This document shows positions 25,919 to 34,745 of a stretch of 64,000 nucleotides of DNA, piece by piece. The notes beneath the pieces are model-generated. The model ran no database searches. It had not been told where the DNA came from and worked only from the letters and a program-made list of their open reading frames with translations. The DNA is taken from assembly GCF_016613535.2 (NCBI RefSeq), contig NZ_CP071518.1, positions 1,364,001-1,428,000 of the forward strand. Direction: 5' to 3'. A program made the translations under genes and the position numbers. Position 1 is the stretch's first letter; every line of letters starts with the position of its first letter. Source of the stretch: Lysobacter solisilvae. GTDB taxonomy: Bacteria > Pseudomonadota > Gammaproteobacteria > Xanthomonadales > Xanthomonadaceae.

Positions 25919-27117
25919 GTCAAGGTATCGGCGGTTCCACGGCGGAACACGAACTGGCGGCGCTGCGGCGCTGGCCGCAGCAGGCCGCGCGCATCGGCGC
26001 CGAAGAACGTGCGCATCGCCTCAAGCGCGCCCGCGCGCTGATGGCCGATGCCGGCGTGGACGCCCTGGTCATCAACGCGGGCGCCAGCCTGCGGTATTTC
26101 TCCGGCCTGCCGTGGGCGCCGACCGAGCGGCTGATCGTGCTGCTGGTCCGCCCGTCGGGTCCCCCGGTGCTGGTGTGTCCACAGTTCGAGCTGGGCTCGG
26201 TCGAAGCGGGGCTGGGCGTGCTGGCCGACGTACGCACCTGGGAGGAGCACGACAGCCCACACGCGCTGCTCGCCGACTCCCTGCGGGAAGTGGGCGCCCG
26301 CCGGATCGCGGTCGATCCGCAGATGCCCTTCTGCCATATCCAGGCGCTGCGACAGGCGGCGCCCGGCGTCGAGCTGATCGACGCCGCCCCCGTCATCGAC
26401 GGCTGCCGCATGCACAAGTCACAGGCCGAACTCGCCCTGATCCGCCAGGCGATGGCGATGACGCTGGAAGTGCACCGCCGCGCCGCAGCCATCCTGCGTC
26501 CGGGCGTCAGCACCGCGAACGTGCGGCGCTTCATCGACGAGGCACACCGCGCGCTGGGCGCCGACAACGGCAGCACCTTCTGCGCGGTCCAGTTCGGCCA
26601 GGCGACCTGCTACCCGCACGGCGTCCCCGGCGAACAGCTGCTTGCACGGGGCGACCTGGTGCTGATCGATACCGGCTGCACCGTCGACGGTTACCACTCC
26701 GACATCACCCGGACCTACGTGTTCGGTGCGCCCACCGTCGAGCAGTCGGCGGTGTGGCAGCTGGAGCGCGAAGCGCAGCAGGCGGCTTTCGACGCAGTCC
26801 GCCCGGGATATCCGTGCGAAACCGTCGATGCGGCGGCGCGCACGGTACTGACACGCGCCGGCTTCGGGCCCGACTACCGCCTGCCCGGGCTGCCGCACCG
26901 CACCGGGCACGGCATCGGGCTGGCGATCCACGAGGCGGCCTACCTGGTGCGCGGTGACCGCACGCCGCTGGCGCCGGGCATGTGCTTCAGCAACGAACCG
27001 ATGATCGTCGTGCCGGGCCGCTTCGGAATACGACTCGAAGACCACTTCCACGTGACCGAACGCGGCGCGCAGTGGTTCACGCCGCCATCGCCCTCGCTGG
27101 CGGCGCCGTTCGGATGA
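25915..27117 (+). CDS. M24 family Xaa-Pro peptidase
   Basis: A 400-residue pita-bread metallopeptidase. A creatinase-like N-terminal domain (residues 30-165) precedes the catalytic domain with the dinuclear metal ligands Asp252 (LIDTGC), Asp263 (HSDITRT), His332 (GHGIGL), Glu361 (SNEPM) and Glu375 (RLEDH). It has no signal peptide, so it acts in the cytoplasm on imported peptides. It is coupled to the hydroxyproline oxidoreductase gene by an ATGA overlap, which suggests it releases proline or hydroxyproline from Xaa-Pro/Xaa-Hyp peptides for the pathway. Aminopeptidase versus dipeptidase activity cannot be settled from sequence. Confidence 0.9.
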   Translation: MSQGIGGSTAEHELAALRRWPQQAARIGAEERAHRLKRARALMADAGVDALVINAGASLRYFSGLPWAPTERLIVLLVRPSGPPVLVCPQFELGSVEAGLGVLADVRTWEEHDSPHALLADSLREVGARRIAVDPQMPFCHIQALRQAAPGVELIDAAPVIDGCRMHKSQAELALIRQAMAMTLEVHRRAAAILRPGVSTANVRRFIDEAHRALGADNGSTFCAVQFGQATCYPHGVPGEQLLARGDLVLIDTGCTVDGYHSDITRTYVFGAPTVEQSAVWQLEREAQQAAFDAVRPGYPCETVDAAARTVLTRAGFGPDYRLPGLPHRTGHGIGLAIHEAAYLVRGDRTPLAPGMCFSNEPMIVVPGRFGIRLEDHFHVTERGAQWFTPPSPSLAAPFG

Positions 27118-27244
27118 CCCCATACCGCGCGGGGAGCCGCCACTGGGCCGGCACGCTCCTCAACACGATGCTCCCGGCGACATCACGCGCACATCGCCGC
27201 CAGCCATGGGCAGCACGAGCTGCCCACGCCACAGGAGAGGTGTC

Positions 27245-29911
27245 ATGACACCGCGTTTTTCCAGGTCCAGACGTTCCAGAGGGTTCACCGCCGCCGTCGG
27301 CATTGCCGCCATGTGCGTCGCCATGCTCGGCTACGCCGCCGCCACCAGTCCCGGCGGCATGCTGCGTCCCGTCACCCAGCCCGAATCGCGTGCGCCGCAC
27401 GTGGTCGCGCGTCCCGCCAGCGTCAACGCACCGGTCAACGCCCCGGTCAGCGCATCGAGGCACACGGCCTCCGCGCCCGCGTCGCCGGCCCGCGCCCGTA
27501 TCGGCCGGCGTCCCAGCACCGAGAAGGAGGTGTTCGGCGCCCACTTGCAGTACCGGCCGCTCGACCCCGCCCATCGCGCACCCCTGCAGAGCCCGCTGGC
27601 GCGCAAGGTCGACAGTGGCTACGACTACGCCGCGCTCCACCGCAACGTGCTGCGCCGTCCCAGCCAGCTGAAGCGCACCAAGGCCCAGGCCATGGCGGCC
27701 TGCGACAGCAACCAGTTCGGCAGTCTCAGTGGCGCGGCGCTGGTCACGGCCGTCAAGGCGGCGGAGACATCGTGCATCAACACGCTGTTCGGCCTCACCG
27801 GCACGGCGGCGTACAACACTTTCCGCGAAGCGCAGATGGTGACGATCGCCAACGCGATGACCTCCGCGACGACCAGCTACAACGGCACCAACGCCGGCAA
27901 CCTCGCCCAGCTGGTGCTGTTCCTGCGCGCGGGCTACTACGTGCAGTTCTACGACACCAGCGTGGGCAGCTACGGCACCGCGCTGCGCAACGCCATCCGT
28001 CCCGCGCTGGACGCCTTCGCGGCCAACTCGTCTTTCGGCCTGGTGAACGACACCCACGGCGAGATCCTGTCGGAGTACGTCATCCTGCTGGACAGCGCCG
28101 GCGAGAACGCGCGCTACCTGTACCTGGTCAAGCGGCTGCTCAATGCCTACAACAGCAGCTACAACACGTACTACTGGATGAAGTCGGCGGTCAACAACGC
28201 CTACACCATCCTGTGGCGCGGTCACCAGATGGACGATTTCCGCGCGGCGGTACAGGCCGACACTTCGATCGTCGATACGCTGCATACCTTCGTCAACAAC
28301 AACTTCGCCCAGCTGGGCGGCGCCAACGACTATCTGGTGGCCAACGCCGGCCGTGAGATGGCGCGCTTCCTGCAATACACCGGGCCCCTGAAGAGCCTGG
28401 CGCAGCTGCGTTCGAAGAACCTGATCGATCGTTCCACGATCCCCGGTGCCACCGCCAAGCTGTGGCTGGGCGTGGGCGAGATGATCGACTACCACGACAA
28501 GGCCAACTGCGCGTACTACAACCTGTGCGACTTCGTCGCCCGCGTCGATGCGGCCGCGCTGCCGATCCGCCACACCTGCAGCCCGACGCTGAAGATCCGT
28601 GCCCAATCGATGACGAGCACCGAGCTGGCCAACACCTGCTCGATCGTCGCCGGCCAGGAGAATTACTTCCACCAGCAGGCCGCGACCAACCGCACGCCGG
28701 TGGCCCAGGACAACAACGCCGCGCTGGAGATGGTGGTCTTCGACAGCAGCAGTGACTACGGCACGTATGCCGGCACGCTCTACGGCATCGACACCAACAA
28801 CGGCGGCATGTACCTCGAGGGTGACCCGGCGGTCGTCGGCAACCAGGCGCGCTTCATCGCCTACGAGGCCGAGTGGCTGCGCCCGACCTTCGAGATCTGG
28901 AACCTCACCCACGAGTACATCCATTACCTGGACGGGCGGTTCAACATGTTCGGCGACTTCCAGGCCGCGATGACCCAGAAGACCGTGTGGTGGGTCGAGG
29001 GCTTTGCCGAGTACATGTCCTACTCGTACCGCAACGTGATCTACACCGCCGCGCAGAACGAGGCCGCGGCCGGTACCTACAACCTGAGCCAGGTGTTCCA
29101 GAACGATTACAACAGCGGCACGACCCGGGTCTACCGCTGGGGCTACCTGGCCGTGCGCTACATGTTCGAAAAGCGCCGCAGCGATGTCAGCAACATCCTC
29201 GCCTACTTCCGTCCGGGCAACTACACCGGCTACGCGAGCTTCATGACCAGTATCGCCACGCGCGACGACGCGGCGTTCAAGGCCTGGCTGCCCTGCGTGG
29301 TGAACCCGTCCAATCCGGGCTGCAGCGCGGCCAACCAGGCGCCCAAGGCCGTGTTCGGGTACGCGGTCAGCGGGCTGAAGGCGAACTTCACCGACGGCTC
29401 CAGCGATCCGGACGGCGCCATCGTGGCGCGCAGCTGGAACTTCGGCGACGGCACCACGTCGACGGCGACCAATCCAAGCAAGACCTGGAGCACGGCAGGC
29501 AGCTACACCGTCTCGTTGACCGTGACCGACGACAAGGGCGCACGCACCACGGCCAGCAAGGTGGTGACCGTAGCCTTCCCCGAGTGCACCGCCACCGATA
29601 CGCGCGTGCTCGACCGCAACTGCAGTCGTAGCAACCTGACCGCAGCGCAGGGCAGCCTGAAGTACTTCTACATCTACGTGCCCGCCGGCACGCCCAGCCT
29701 GCGAATCACCAGCACAGGCGGCACCGGCAATGCGGACCTGTACGTCAACACGCTGGGCAACTGGGCCTCGCCGACGTCGCACAACTACCGTTCGACCACG
29801 TCGACCAACAGCGAGACCCTGGTCGTCAACAACCCGCCGGCTGGCTACGTGTACGTGAGCCTGTACGCGACGACGGCCTTCAGCGGCGTGCGCCTGTCGG
29901 TCCAGTACTGA
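27245..29911 (+). CDS. secreted M9 collagenase (Vibrio type) with PKD and PPC domains
   Basis: An 888-residue secreted zinc metallopeptidase. It has an Arg-rich signal sequence with hydrophobic core at residues 14-33, then a Pro/Ala-rich propeptide-like stretch. The collagenase activator/peptidase unit has HEYIH (556-560) and the downstream zinc-ligand Glu585 in WWVEGFAEYM. A PKD domain (about 697-777, RSWNFGDGTTST) and a C-terminal PPC domain (about 795-885) follow. PKD and PPC domains help substrate binding or are trimmed after export. It begins 127 bases after the M24 peptidase gene on the same strand with a good AGGAGAGG site. It should degrade native collagen outside the cell, feeding the hydroxyproline genes next door. 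Confidence 0.93.
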   Translation: MTPRFSRSRRSRGFTAAVGIAAMCVAMLGYAAATSPGGMLRPVTQPESRAPHVVARPASVNAPVNAPVSASRHTASAPASPARARIGRRPSTEKEVFGAHLQYRPLDPAHRAPLQSPLARKVDSGYDYAALHRNVLRRPSQLKRTKAQAMAACDSNQFGSLSGAALVTAVKAAETSCINTLFGLTGTAAYNTFREAQMVTIANAMTSATTSYNGTNAGNLAQLVLFLRAGYYVQFYDTSVGSYGTALRNAIRPALDAFAANSSFGLVNDTHGEILSEYVILLDSAGENARYLYLVKRLLNAYNSSYNTYYWMKSAVNNAYTILWRGHQMDDFRAAVQADTSIVDTLHTFVNNNFAQLGGANDYLVANAGREMARFLQYTGPLKSLAQLRSKNLIDRSTIPGATAKLWLGVGEMIDYHDKANCAYYNLCDFVARVDAAALPIRHTCSPTLKIRAQSMTSTELANTCSIVAGQENYFHQQAATNRTPVAQDNNAALEMVVFDSSSDYGTYAGTLYGIDTNNGGMYLEGDPAVVGNQARFIAYEAEWLRPTFEIWNLTHEYIHYLDGRFNMFGDFQAAMTQKTVWWVEGFAEYMSYSYRNVIYTAAQNEAAAGTYNLSQVFQNDYNSGTTRVYRWGYLAVRYMFEKRRSDVSNILAYFRPGNYTGYASFMTSIATRDDAAFKAWLPCVVNPSNPGCSAANQAPKAVFGYAVSGLKANFTDGSSDPDGAIVARSWNFGDGTTSTATNPSKTWSTAGSYTVSLTVTDDKGARTTASKVVTVAFPECTATDTRVLDRNCSRSNLTAAQGSLKYFYIYVPAGTPSLRITSTGGTGNADLYVNTLGNWASPTSHNYRSTTSTNSETLVVNNPPAGYVYVSLYATTAFSGVRLSVQY

Positions 29912-29922
29912 TTTCCTCGCTT

Positions 29923-29955
29923 CGGGGCGGGCTTCGTCTGCCGCCCCGTCTTTTT
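29923..29955 (+). terminator. terminator of the collagenase gene
   Basis: CGGGGCGG (29923-29930) pairs with CCGCCCCG (29941-29948), followed by TCTTTTT. It lies 11 bases after the collagenase stop and separates the collagen/hydroxyproline locus from the next gene. Confidence 0.85.
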
Positions 29956-30008
29956 CCACCGGCCCGTCCGCCCCCGAAACCGGCGGCGGGCCCCCGGGAA
30001 GCGCCCGA

Positions 30009-30899
30009 ATGATCGTGACGGTGATCCTGATCCTGCTGTGCGTGCTGGGAAGCGCGTTCCTGGCCACGCTGCTGCATGCCGCGCGCAGGCGCGGGCAGCT
30101 GCGACCGTCGCTGGAGGCCATCGGCCTGGGCGCGGTCACCAATTTCTTCGACACGCTGGGCATCGGCTCGTTCGCGCCGACCACGGCGTGGCTCAAGCTG
30201 CGCCGCTGCGTGCCGGACAGTTTCCTGCCGGCCACGCTCAACAGTGGTCATGCGTTGCCCACGGTCGTGCAGGCCGTGGTGTTCATCCATCTGGTGCGCG
30301 TGGACCCGTGGCTGCTGTGCGGCTGCATCGCCGCCGCGGTGTGCGGTGCCGCGCTGGGCGCACGCTGGGTGGTGCGCGTGCCGGTGCGCGTGGTGCAAGG
30401 AGTCGTCGGCGTGGCGATGCTGCTGGCGGCGGCGCTGTACGCGCTGGCCAACCTGAAGCTGATGCCGGCCGGCGGCCAGGCGCTGGGCCTGGACGGCGCC
30501 GGCTTCGCGGTGGCTGTGTCAGCACACCTGATGTTGGGCGCGCTGATGAGCTTCGGCATCGGTCTGTACGCGCCCTCGCTGATCCTGCTCAGCCTGCTGG
30601 GCCTGGAGCCGACCGCGGCGTTTCCGGTCATGATGGGCGCCTGTGCGTTCCTGATGCCGGTCAGCGGAATGCGCTTCGTGCGGTCCGCCCGCATCGACCT
30701 GCGCGTCGTGCTTGGCCTGGCGCTGGGCGGCATCCCGGCCGTGGTGCTCGCGGCGTTCGTCGTGCGCAGCCTCACCCTGGAGAACCTGCGCTGGGGCGTG
30801 GTGGTGGTGGTCCTGTATGCCGCGATCGCGTTGCTGCGGTCGGCCCTGCGGGCGCCTTCGCCGGTGCCCGCGCCGGACCTGATCCGACCCTCGACCTAG
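30009..30899 (+). CDS. TSUP (TauE/SafE) family permease
   Basis: A 296-residue integral membrane protein with about eight helices. The two-fold repeat of the sulfite exporter TauE/SafE family is seen in ATNFFDTLGIGSFAPTTAWLK (first half) and AHLMLGALMSFGIGLYAP (second half). Such permeases move sulfite, sulfonates or other organic anions; the substrate is unknown here. It begins after a strong terminator, so it is probably not part of the upstream collagen operon, although proximity leaves a transport link possible. Confidence 0.8.
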   Translation: MIVTVILILLCVLGSAFLATLLHAARRRGQLRPSLEAIGLGAVTNFFDTLGIGSFAPTTAWLKLRRCVPDSFLPATLNSGHALPTVVQAVVFIHLVRVDPWLLCGCIAAAVCGAALGARWVVRVPVRVVQGVVGVAMLLAAALYALANLKLMPAGGQALGLDGAGFAVAVSAHLMLGALMSFGIGLYAPSLILLSLLGLEPTAAFPVMMGACAFLMPVSGMRFVRSARIDLRVVLGLALGGIPAVVLAAFVVRSLTLENLRWGVVVVVLYAAIALLRSALRAPSPVPAPDLIRPST

Positions 30900-30926
30900 C
30901 GGTCCCAAGTCCCTGCGGAGATTGCG

Positions 30927-32762
30927 ATGTCCCGACTGGTCCTGATCGTACTGGCCGCCTGCATGGCGCTTCCCTCCTGGGCGCAGACGCCTTCGCAGGA
31001 TCTGCAGACGCTGTTCGACGAAGAGCGCGCGTTCCTCTGGCGGGCCGATCCGCTGGTGGCCACTGCCGATGGTGAGCACCGGTTCGACGACCGCCTGCCG
31101 TCGGTGACGCCGGAAGCCCAGCGCGCGCGCCTGGAGGCCGACCGCGGCTTCCTGCGGCGCCTGCAGGCGCTCGACCGCTCTCGGCTGGGGCCGGGAGAGC
31201 AGGTGAGCCATGATCTGTTCGCCTTCATGGTCGGCCAGCGCATCGAAATGGCCGAACACCGCGAGTGGCGCATTCCGCTCAACAGCGATAGCGGCTTCCA
31301 CGCCGACGTGCTCTTCATGCATGAGCTCGCCGCGCCGCGCACCGTCGCCGATTACGAGCGCTACATTGCCCGCCTGCGCGAGGTGCCGCGTTACTTCGAC
31401 GAGAACCTCGCCAACATGCGGCAGGGCATGCGGGAGGGCTTCACCCTGCCGGCCGCCGTGATCGACGGCGTCTCCCGCGCGATCGCCGCCGAACAGTTCA
31501 CGCGGGTGGAGGACTGCCCGTTGTTCCGCCCGTTCGCCACGTTTCCGACCACGGTCCCGGCCAGCGAGCGGGCCCGGCTGGCATCCGCCGGCCGTGAGGC
31601 GATCGAGGAGGGTGTGCTTCCGGCGTACGCGAAGTTCCAGTCCTTCTTCGAGCGCGAGTACCGCGCCCGGGCACGCGCGAGCATTGCCGCGACGCAACTG
31701 CCGGGCGGCGAGGAGTACTACGCCGACCTGGTGCGTTACTACACGACACTGCCCGAAGCGACCGCCGACCAGGTGCACGCTACCGGCCTGGCCGAAGTGA
31801 AGCGGATCCGCGCGGCGATGGAGGCGATCATCGCCGAGGTCGGCTTCAAGGGCAGCTTTGCCCAGTTCCTGGACTTCCTGCGTACCGACCCGCAGTTCTA
31901 CGCCCGCACCCCGGAGCAGCTGCTGCATGCGGCCGCGTGGCTGGCCAAGCAGGCTGATGCGCGGCTGCCCGAATACTTCGGACGGCTGCCGCGCACCCCC
32001 TATGGCGTGCGCGCCGTCCCCGACGCACTGGCGCCCAACTACACCGGCGGCCGCTACAACCCGGGTCCGCTGGGCGGCGCGGGCGAGTACTGGGTCAATA
32101 CGTACCAGCTCCAATCGCGCCCGCTGTACGTGTTGCCAGCATTGACGCTGCACGAGGCGGTGCCGGGCCACCACCTGCAGGGCGCGCTGGCGCGCGAGCA
32201 GACGGGCGTGCCCGCGTTTCGCGTCAACTTCTACCCGCACGCCTTCGGCGAAGGCTGGGGCCTGTATTCGGAGAAGCTCGGCGAGGAATTCGGCCTCTAT
32301 CGCACCCCGTACGAGCGTTTTGGTCGGCTGACCTACGAGATGTGGCGCGCGAGCCGGCTGGTCGTGGACACCGGCATGCACGCCAAGGGGTGGACCCGGC
32401 AGCAGGCGCTGGACTTTCTCGCCGCCAACACGGCCTTGTCCGAGCATGAGGTACGGACCGAGGTCGACCGCTACATCGCCTGGCCCGGGCAGGCCCTCGC
32501 CTACAAGACCGGCGAACTGAAGATCCTCGCGCTGCGTCGCAAGGCCGAATCGGCCCTGGGTGCGCACTTCGACATCCGCGCCTTTCACGACACCGTGCTG
32601 TGCAACGGCGGAGTGACCCTGCCGGTGCTGGAAGCCCAGGTCGAGGACTGGCTGAAGCACGAGATGGCGTGCCTGGACCCGGCGCATCGCGGTTGCGTCC
32701 CGCCTCGCCAGTCCGGATGTCCGGTGGCGGACAGCCCCGGCGCGCCCGGACCGGGGCGCTGA
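30927..32762 (+). CDS. secreted DUF885 family putative metallopeptidase
   Basis: A 611-residue protein with a Sec signal peptide (MSRLVLIVLAACMALPSWA, cleavage near residue 19). Family hallmarks are HEAVPGHHLQG (His409-His416), the GEGWGLYSEKLG block about 35 residues later, and ALAYKTGELKI near the end. The HExxxGHH pattern suggests a zinc site, and DUF885 proteins are generally taken as peptidases of unknown specificity. The C-terminal 35 residues are Pro/Gly-rich with extra cysteines. It follows the TSUP gene by 27 bases and may be co-transcribed. Confidence 0.85.
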   Translation: MSRLVLIVLAACMALPSWAQTPSQDLQTLFDEERAFLWRADPLVATADGEHRFDDRLPSVTPEAQRARLEADRGFLRRLQALDRSRLGPGEQVSHDLFAFMVGQRIEMAEHREWRIPLNSDSGFHADVLFMHELAAPRTVADYERYIARLREVPRYFDENLANMRQGMREGFTLPAAVIDGVSRAIAAEQFTRVEDCPLFRPFATFPTTVPASERARLASAGREAIEEGVLPAYAKFQSFFEREYRARARASIAATQLPGGEEYYADLVRYYTTLPEATADQVHATGLAEVKRIRAAMEAIIAEVGFKGSFAQFLDFLRTDPQFYARTPEQLLHAAAWLAKQADARLPEYFGRLPRTPYGVRAVPDALAPNYTGGRYNPGPLGGAGEYWVNTYQLQSRPLYVLPALTLHEAVPGHHLQGALAREQTGVPAFRVNFYPHAFGEGWGLYSEKLGEEFGLYRTPYERFGRLTYEMWRASRLVVDTGMHAKGWTRQQALDFLAANTALSEHEVRTEVDRYIAWPGQALAYKTGELKILALRRKAESALGAHFDIRAFHDTVLCNGGVTLPVLEAQVEDWLKHEMACLDPAHRGCVPPRQSGCPVADSPGAPGPGR

Positions 32763-32875
32763 GGACGTCCCGCCAGGCGTGGCCGGCCAGAGGCGCCCCG
32801 CCCACGCCGTTGCCTCGCCGCGGCCCAGCCGCCCGGCGTCCCATCCCCGGGCCGGCGACACCGCACCGGGGCCCG

Positions 32876-32908
32876 AAAAAGCAAGAGGCCCGCTTGCGGC
32901 GGGCCTCT
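32876..32908 (-). terminator. terminator downstream of tRNA-Met
   Basis: AGAGGCCCGC (32884-32893) pairs with GCGGGCCTCT (32899-32908). On the - strand the hairpin is followed within three bases by TTTTT (32876-32880). It starts 12 bases beyond the CCA end of the tRNA. Confidence 0.85.
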
Positions 32909-32919
32909 GTCTTGAAGCG

Positions 32920-32996
32920 TGGTGGCTATGGGTGGACTCGAACCACCGACCCCAGCATTATGAGTGCTGTGCTCTAACCGGCTGAGCTACATAGCC
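32920..32996 (-). tRNA. tRNA-Met (CAU), elongator type
   Basis: A 77-nucleotide cloverleaf. The acceptor stem is GGCTATG with its partner ending in encoded CCA, the D-arm is AGCTCAGCCGGTTAGAGC, the anticodon loop is CTCATAA, and the T-loop is GGTTCGAGTCC. The first acceptor pair (G-C) and the D-loop match elongator tRNA-Met of gammaproteobacteria, not initiator tRNA. A CAU anticodon can also belong to tRNA-Ile2 (lysidine-modified), but the close likeness to E. coli elongator Met argues against that. Confidence 0.95.
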
Positions 32997-33115
32997 ACGC
33001 GGGTGAACCGCGAATTATTCCGACATCAAGGGGCTCCGTCAACCGTCCTCGCCTTGCTTGTCGAGCGGCGGAGGCCGTGGCAGAGTCGGGCATAGTGCAT
33101 TTTGGAGTCCGCATC

Positions 33116-33733
33116 GTGATCGATCCGGACGGTTACCGGCCCAATGTCGGCATCGTGCTGATGCATCCCGACGGTCGCCTGTTCTGGGCGCGCCGCGTGC
33201 ATCGCGACGGGTGGCAATTCCCGCAGGGCGGGATGAACACCGACGAGACCCCGCTCGAGGCCATGTACCGCGAGTTGCGGGAAGAGACAGGCCTGCTGCC
33301 TGAACACGTCGAAGTCCTCGGCGCCACCCCCGGCTGGCTGCGTTACCGGCTGCCGCAGCGGGCGATCCGCCGCAACGACCGGCTGGTCTGCATCGGCCAG
33401 AAGCAGGTCTGGTTCCTGTTGCGGCTGACCGGCCAGGAAAGCGACCTGCGCCTGGACCTGACGGACAAGCCCGAGTTCGACCACTGGCGATGGGTCGACT
33501 TCTGGTACCCGGTGGAGCACGTGGTGACCTTCAAACGCGGGGTGTACAACAGCGCCCTGCGGCACCTGGCCCCGATGGCCCGGGGGATTGCCGGCGTCCT
33601 GGCGGTCCCCGTGCCCGGCCCCGATCCCCGTGACCTGCGCGACCCGCGGCGGACCAGCAGCCGCAACCGCCAGCGCCCGCGCTACCGGGGGGAATCGGCC
33701 GCCCGCGGGGGTGGTTCCGAGCCCGCCAGCTGA
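33116..33733 (+). CDS. rppH: RNA pyrophosphohydrolase (Nudix)
   Basis: A 205-residue Nudix hydrolase that removes pyrophosphate from the 5' end of mRNA and starts decay. It begins at GTG 33116 with the family opening [15 protein letters not shown]. The Nudix box runs from Gly38 to Leu60 ([20 protein letters not shown]), followed by WLRYRLP and [11 protein letters not shown], all typical of RppH. The last 35 residues are Arg-rich and longer than in E. coli. Earlier in-frame starts are possible but would add residues not seen in the family. It is divergent from the tRNA gene. Confidence 0.95.
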   Translation: MIDPDGYRPNVGIVLMHPDGRLFWARRVHRDGWQFPQGGMNTDETPLEAMYRELREETGLLPEHVEVLGATPGWLRYRLPQRAIRRNDRLVCIGQKQVWFLLRLTGQESDLRLDLTDKPEFDHWRWVDFWYPVEHVVTFKRGVYNSALRHLAPMARGIAGVLAVPVPGPDPRDLRDPRRTSSRNRQRPRYRGESAARGGGSEPAS

Positions 33734-33791
33734 ACCGGCCGCGGGTGCCGGCCGAGCTGACCGGGTCAGCCGAGGGCCGCCCCGGCCAATT

Positions 33792-33810
33792 GACAATAAT
33801 TCTCATTCGT
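33792..33810 (+). promoter_or_regulatory. candidate Fur box upstream of bfd
   Basis: The 19 bases match 12 positions of the classical Fur consensus, including the AATnATnnTCATT core (GACAATAATTCTCATTCGT). The site lies about 50-65 bases before the bfd start in an AT-rich patch that stands out from the GC-rich surroundings. bfd is iron-repressed by Fur in other gammaproteobacteria. Fur binding here is inferred. Confidence 0.5.
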
Positions 33811-33858
33811 GGCGAAATTGTCCTGCAGTCGAGCCGGCTGCCAGCCCGCCGTCACCCC

Positions 33859-34059
33859 ATGTACGTGTGCATCTGCAATGGCGTCACCGAGCGCGATATC
33901 CGTCAGGCCGCCGAGGCCGGATGCCGGACCGTGCCCGAGCTGACCATGCGCACCGGCGCGGGCGCCAACTGCGGCAGCTGCCTGGACATGGCCGCTGAAC
34001 TGCTGGCCAAGCACGCCACGGTCGACCTGCCCCTGCCGGTGCTGCGCCAAGCCGCCTGA
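33859..34059 (+). CDS. bfd: bacterioferritin-associated ferredoxin
   Basis: A 66-residue [2Fe-2S] protein that reduces bacterioferritin so that stored iron is released. Cluster ligands are Cys4 and Cys6 (YVCICNGVT) and Cys38 and Cys41 (ANCGSC), the family pattern. ATG 33859 gives the normal length; an upstream in-frame codon adds an unlikely extension. It precedes bfr by 138 bases on the same strand. A candidate Fur box lies upstream, which fits induction under low iron. Confidence 0.95.
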   Translation: MYVCICNGVTERDIRQAAEAGCRTVPELTMRTGAGANCGSCLDMAAELLAKHATVDLPLPVLRQAA

Positions 34060-34197
34060 GCTGCGTCGCGACGCGCGCGGCTGCGCGCGACTTGCCGGGG
34101 TTTTCCTGCGAACCGTTCTCGAATGCAGTCGATTCGCGTTCCGTCAGCCTGCGGACGATCGGACTAGGATGCCGGGATCGCAAGCACGGAGCACGCC

Positions 34198-34668
34198 ATG
34201 AAGGGCGACCCCAAGGTCATCGAATTCCTCAACCGCGCGCTCTACAACGAGCTGACCGCGATCAACCAGTACTTCCTGCACGCCAAGATGCTGAAGAACT
34301 GGGGTCTGAAGGAACTGGCCGAACACGAATATCACGAGTCCATCGATGAAATGAAGCATGCGGACAAGCTGTCCGAACGCATCCTTTTCCTCGAAGGGCT
34401 GCCGAACTTCCAGGCGCTGGGCAAGCTGCGCATCGGCGAAGGGCCGCGCGAAGTGCTCACCTGCGACCTGGCGCTCGAGCTGGAAGCCCTGCCCATGCTG
34501 CGCGAGGGCATCATCTACTGCGAAAGCATCAAGGACATCGTGAGCCGCCAGTTGCTGGCCGACATCCTCGAGTCGGAGGAAGAGCACATCGACTGGATCG
34601 AGACCCAGCTGGCCCTGATCGACCGCATCGGCGAACAGAACTACCTTGCGATGAAGATGGAAAGCTGA
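34198..34668 (+). CDS. bfr: bacterioferritin
   Basis: A 156-residue four-helix iron-storage subunit that forms a 24-mer shell. Ferroxidase ligands Glu18, Glu51 and His54 and Tyr25 are present, with Glu94 and the ESEEEHIDW motif (Glu127/His130 region) in helices C and D. The heme axial ligand Met52 is present, so it is a heme-binding type. It follows bfd but has its own upstream gap of 138 bases, so iron-replete expression from a separate promoter is possible. A bidirectional terminator follows. Confidence 0.97.
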   Translation: MKGDPKVIEFLNRALYNELTAINQYFLHAKMLKNWGLKELAEHEYHESIDEMKHADKLSERILFLEGLPNFQALGKLRIGEGPREVLTCDLALELEALPMLREGIIYCESIKDIVSRQLLADILESEEEHIDWIETQLALIDRIGEQNYLAMKMES

Positions 34669-34684
34669 TTTCGCGGATGAACGA

Positions 34685-34710
34685 AAAACGCCACCGGAAG
34701 GTGGCGTTTT
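34685..34710. terminator. bidirectional terminator between bfr and DUF4126 gene
   Basis: An 11-bp stem, AAAACGCCACC (34685-34695) with its exact complement (34700-34710), has the loop GGAA and an A tract on one side and a T tract on the other. It sits in the convergent gap and can serve both genes. Confidence 0.9.
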
Positions 34711-34745
34711 CTTGCCTGCCAGGAAACGCGGCTCGACGCCGGACG

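Noticed and set aside
27077..30241. 1054-codon - strand frame opposite the collagenase
   Set aside because: Val/Arg/Gly/His-rich antisense shadow of the collagenase with no domain.
32736..32762. C-terminal frameshift in the DUF885 gene
   Set aside because: The Pro/Gly-rich end is odd, but all family motifs are complete before it and no alternative frame restores homologous sequence.
32920..32996. tRNA-Ile2 with CAU anticodon
   Set aside because: The acceptor stem and D-loop resemble gammaproteobacterial elongator tRNA-Met closely.
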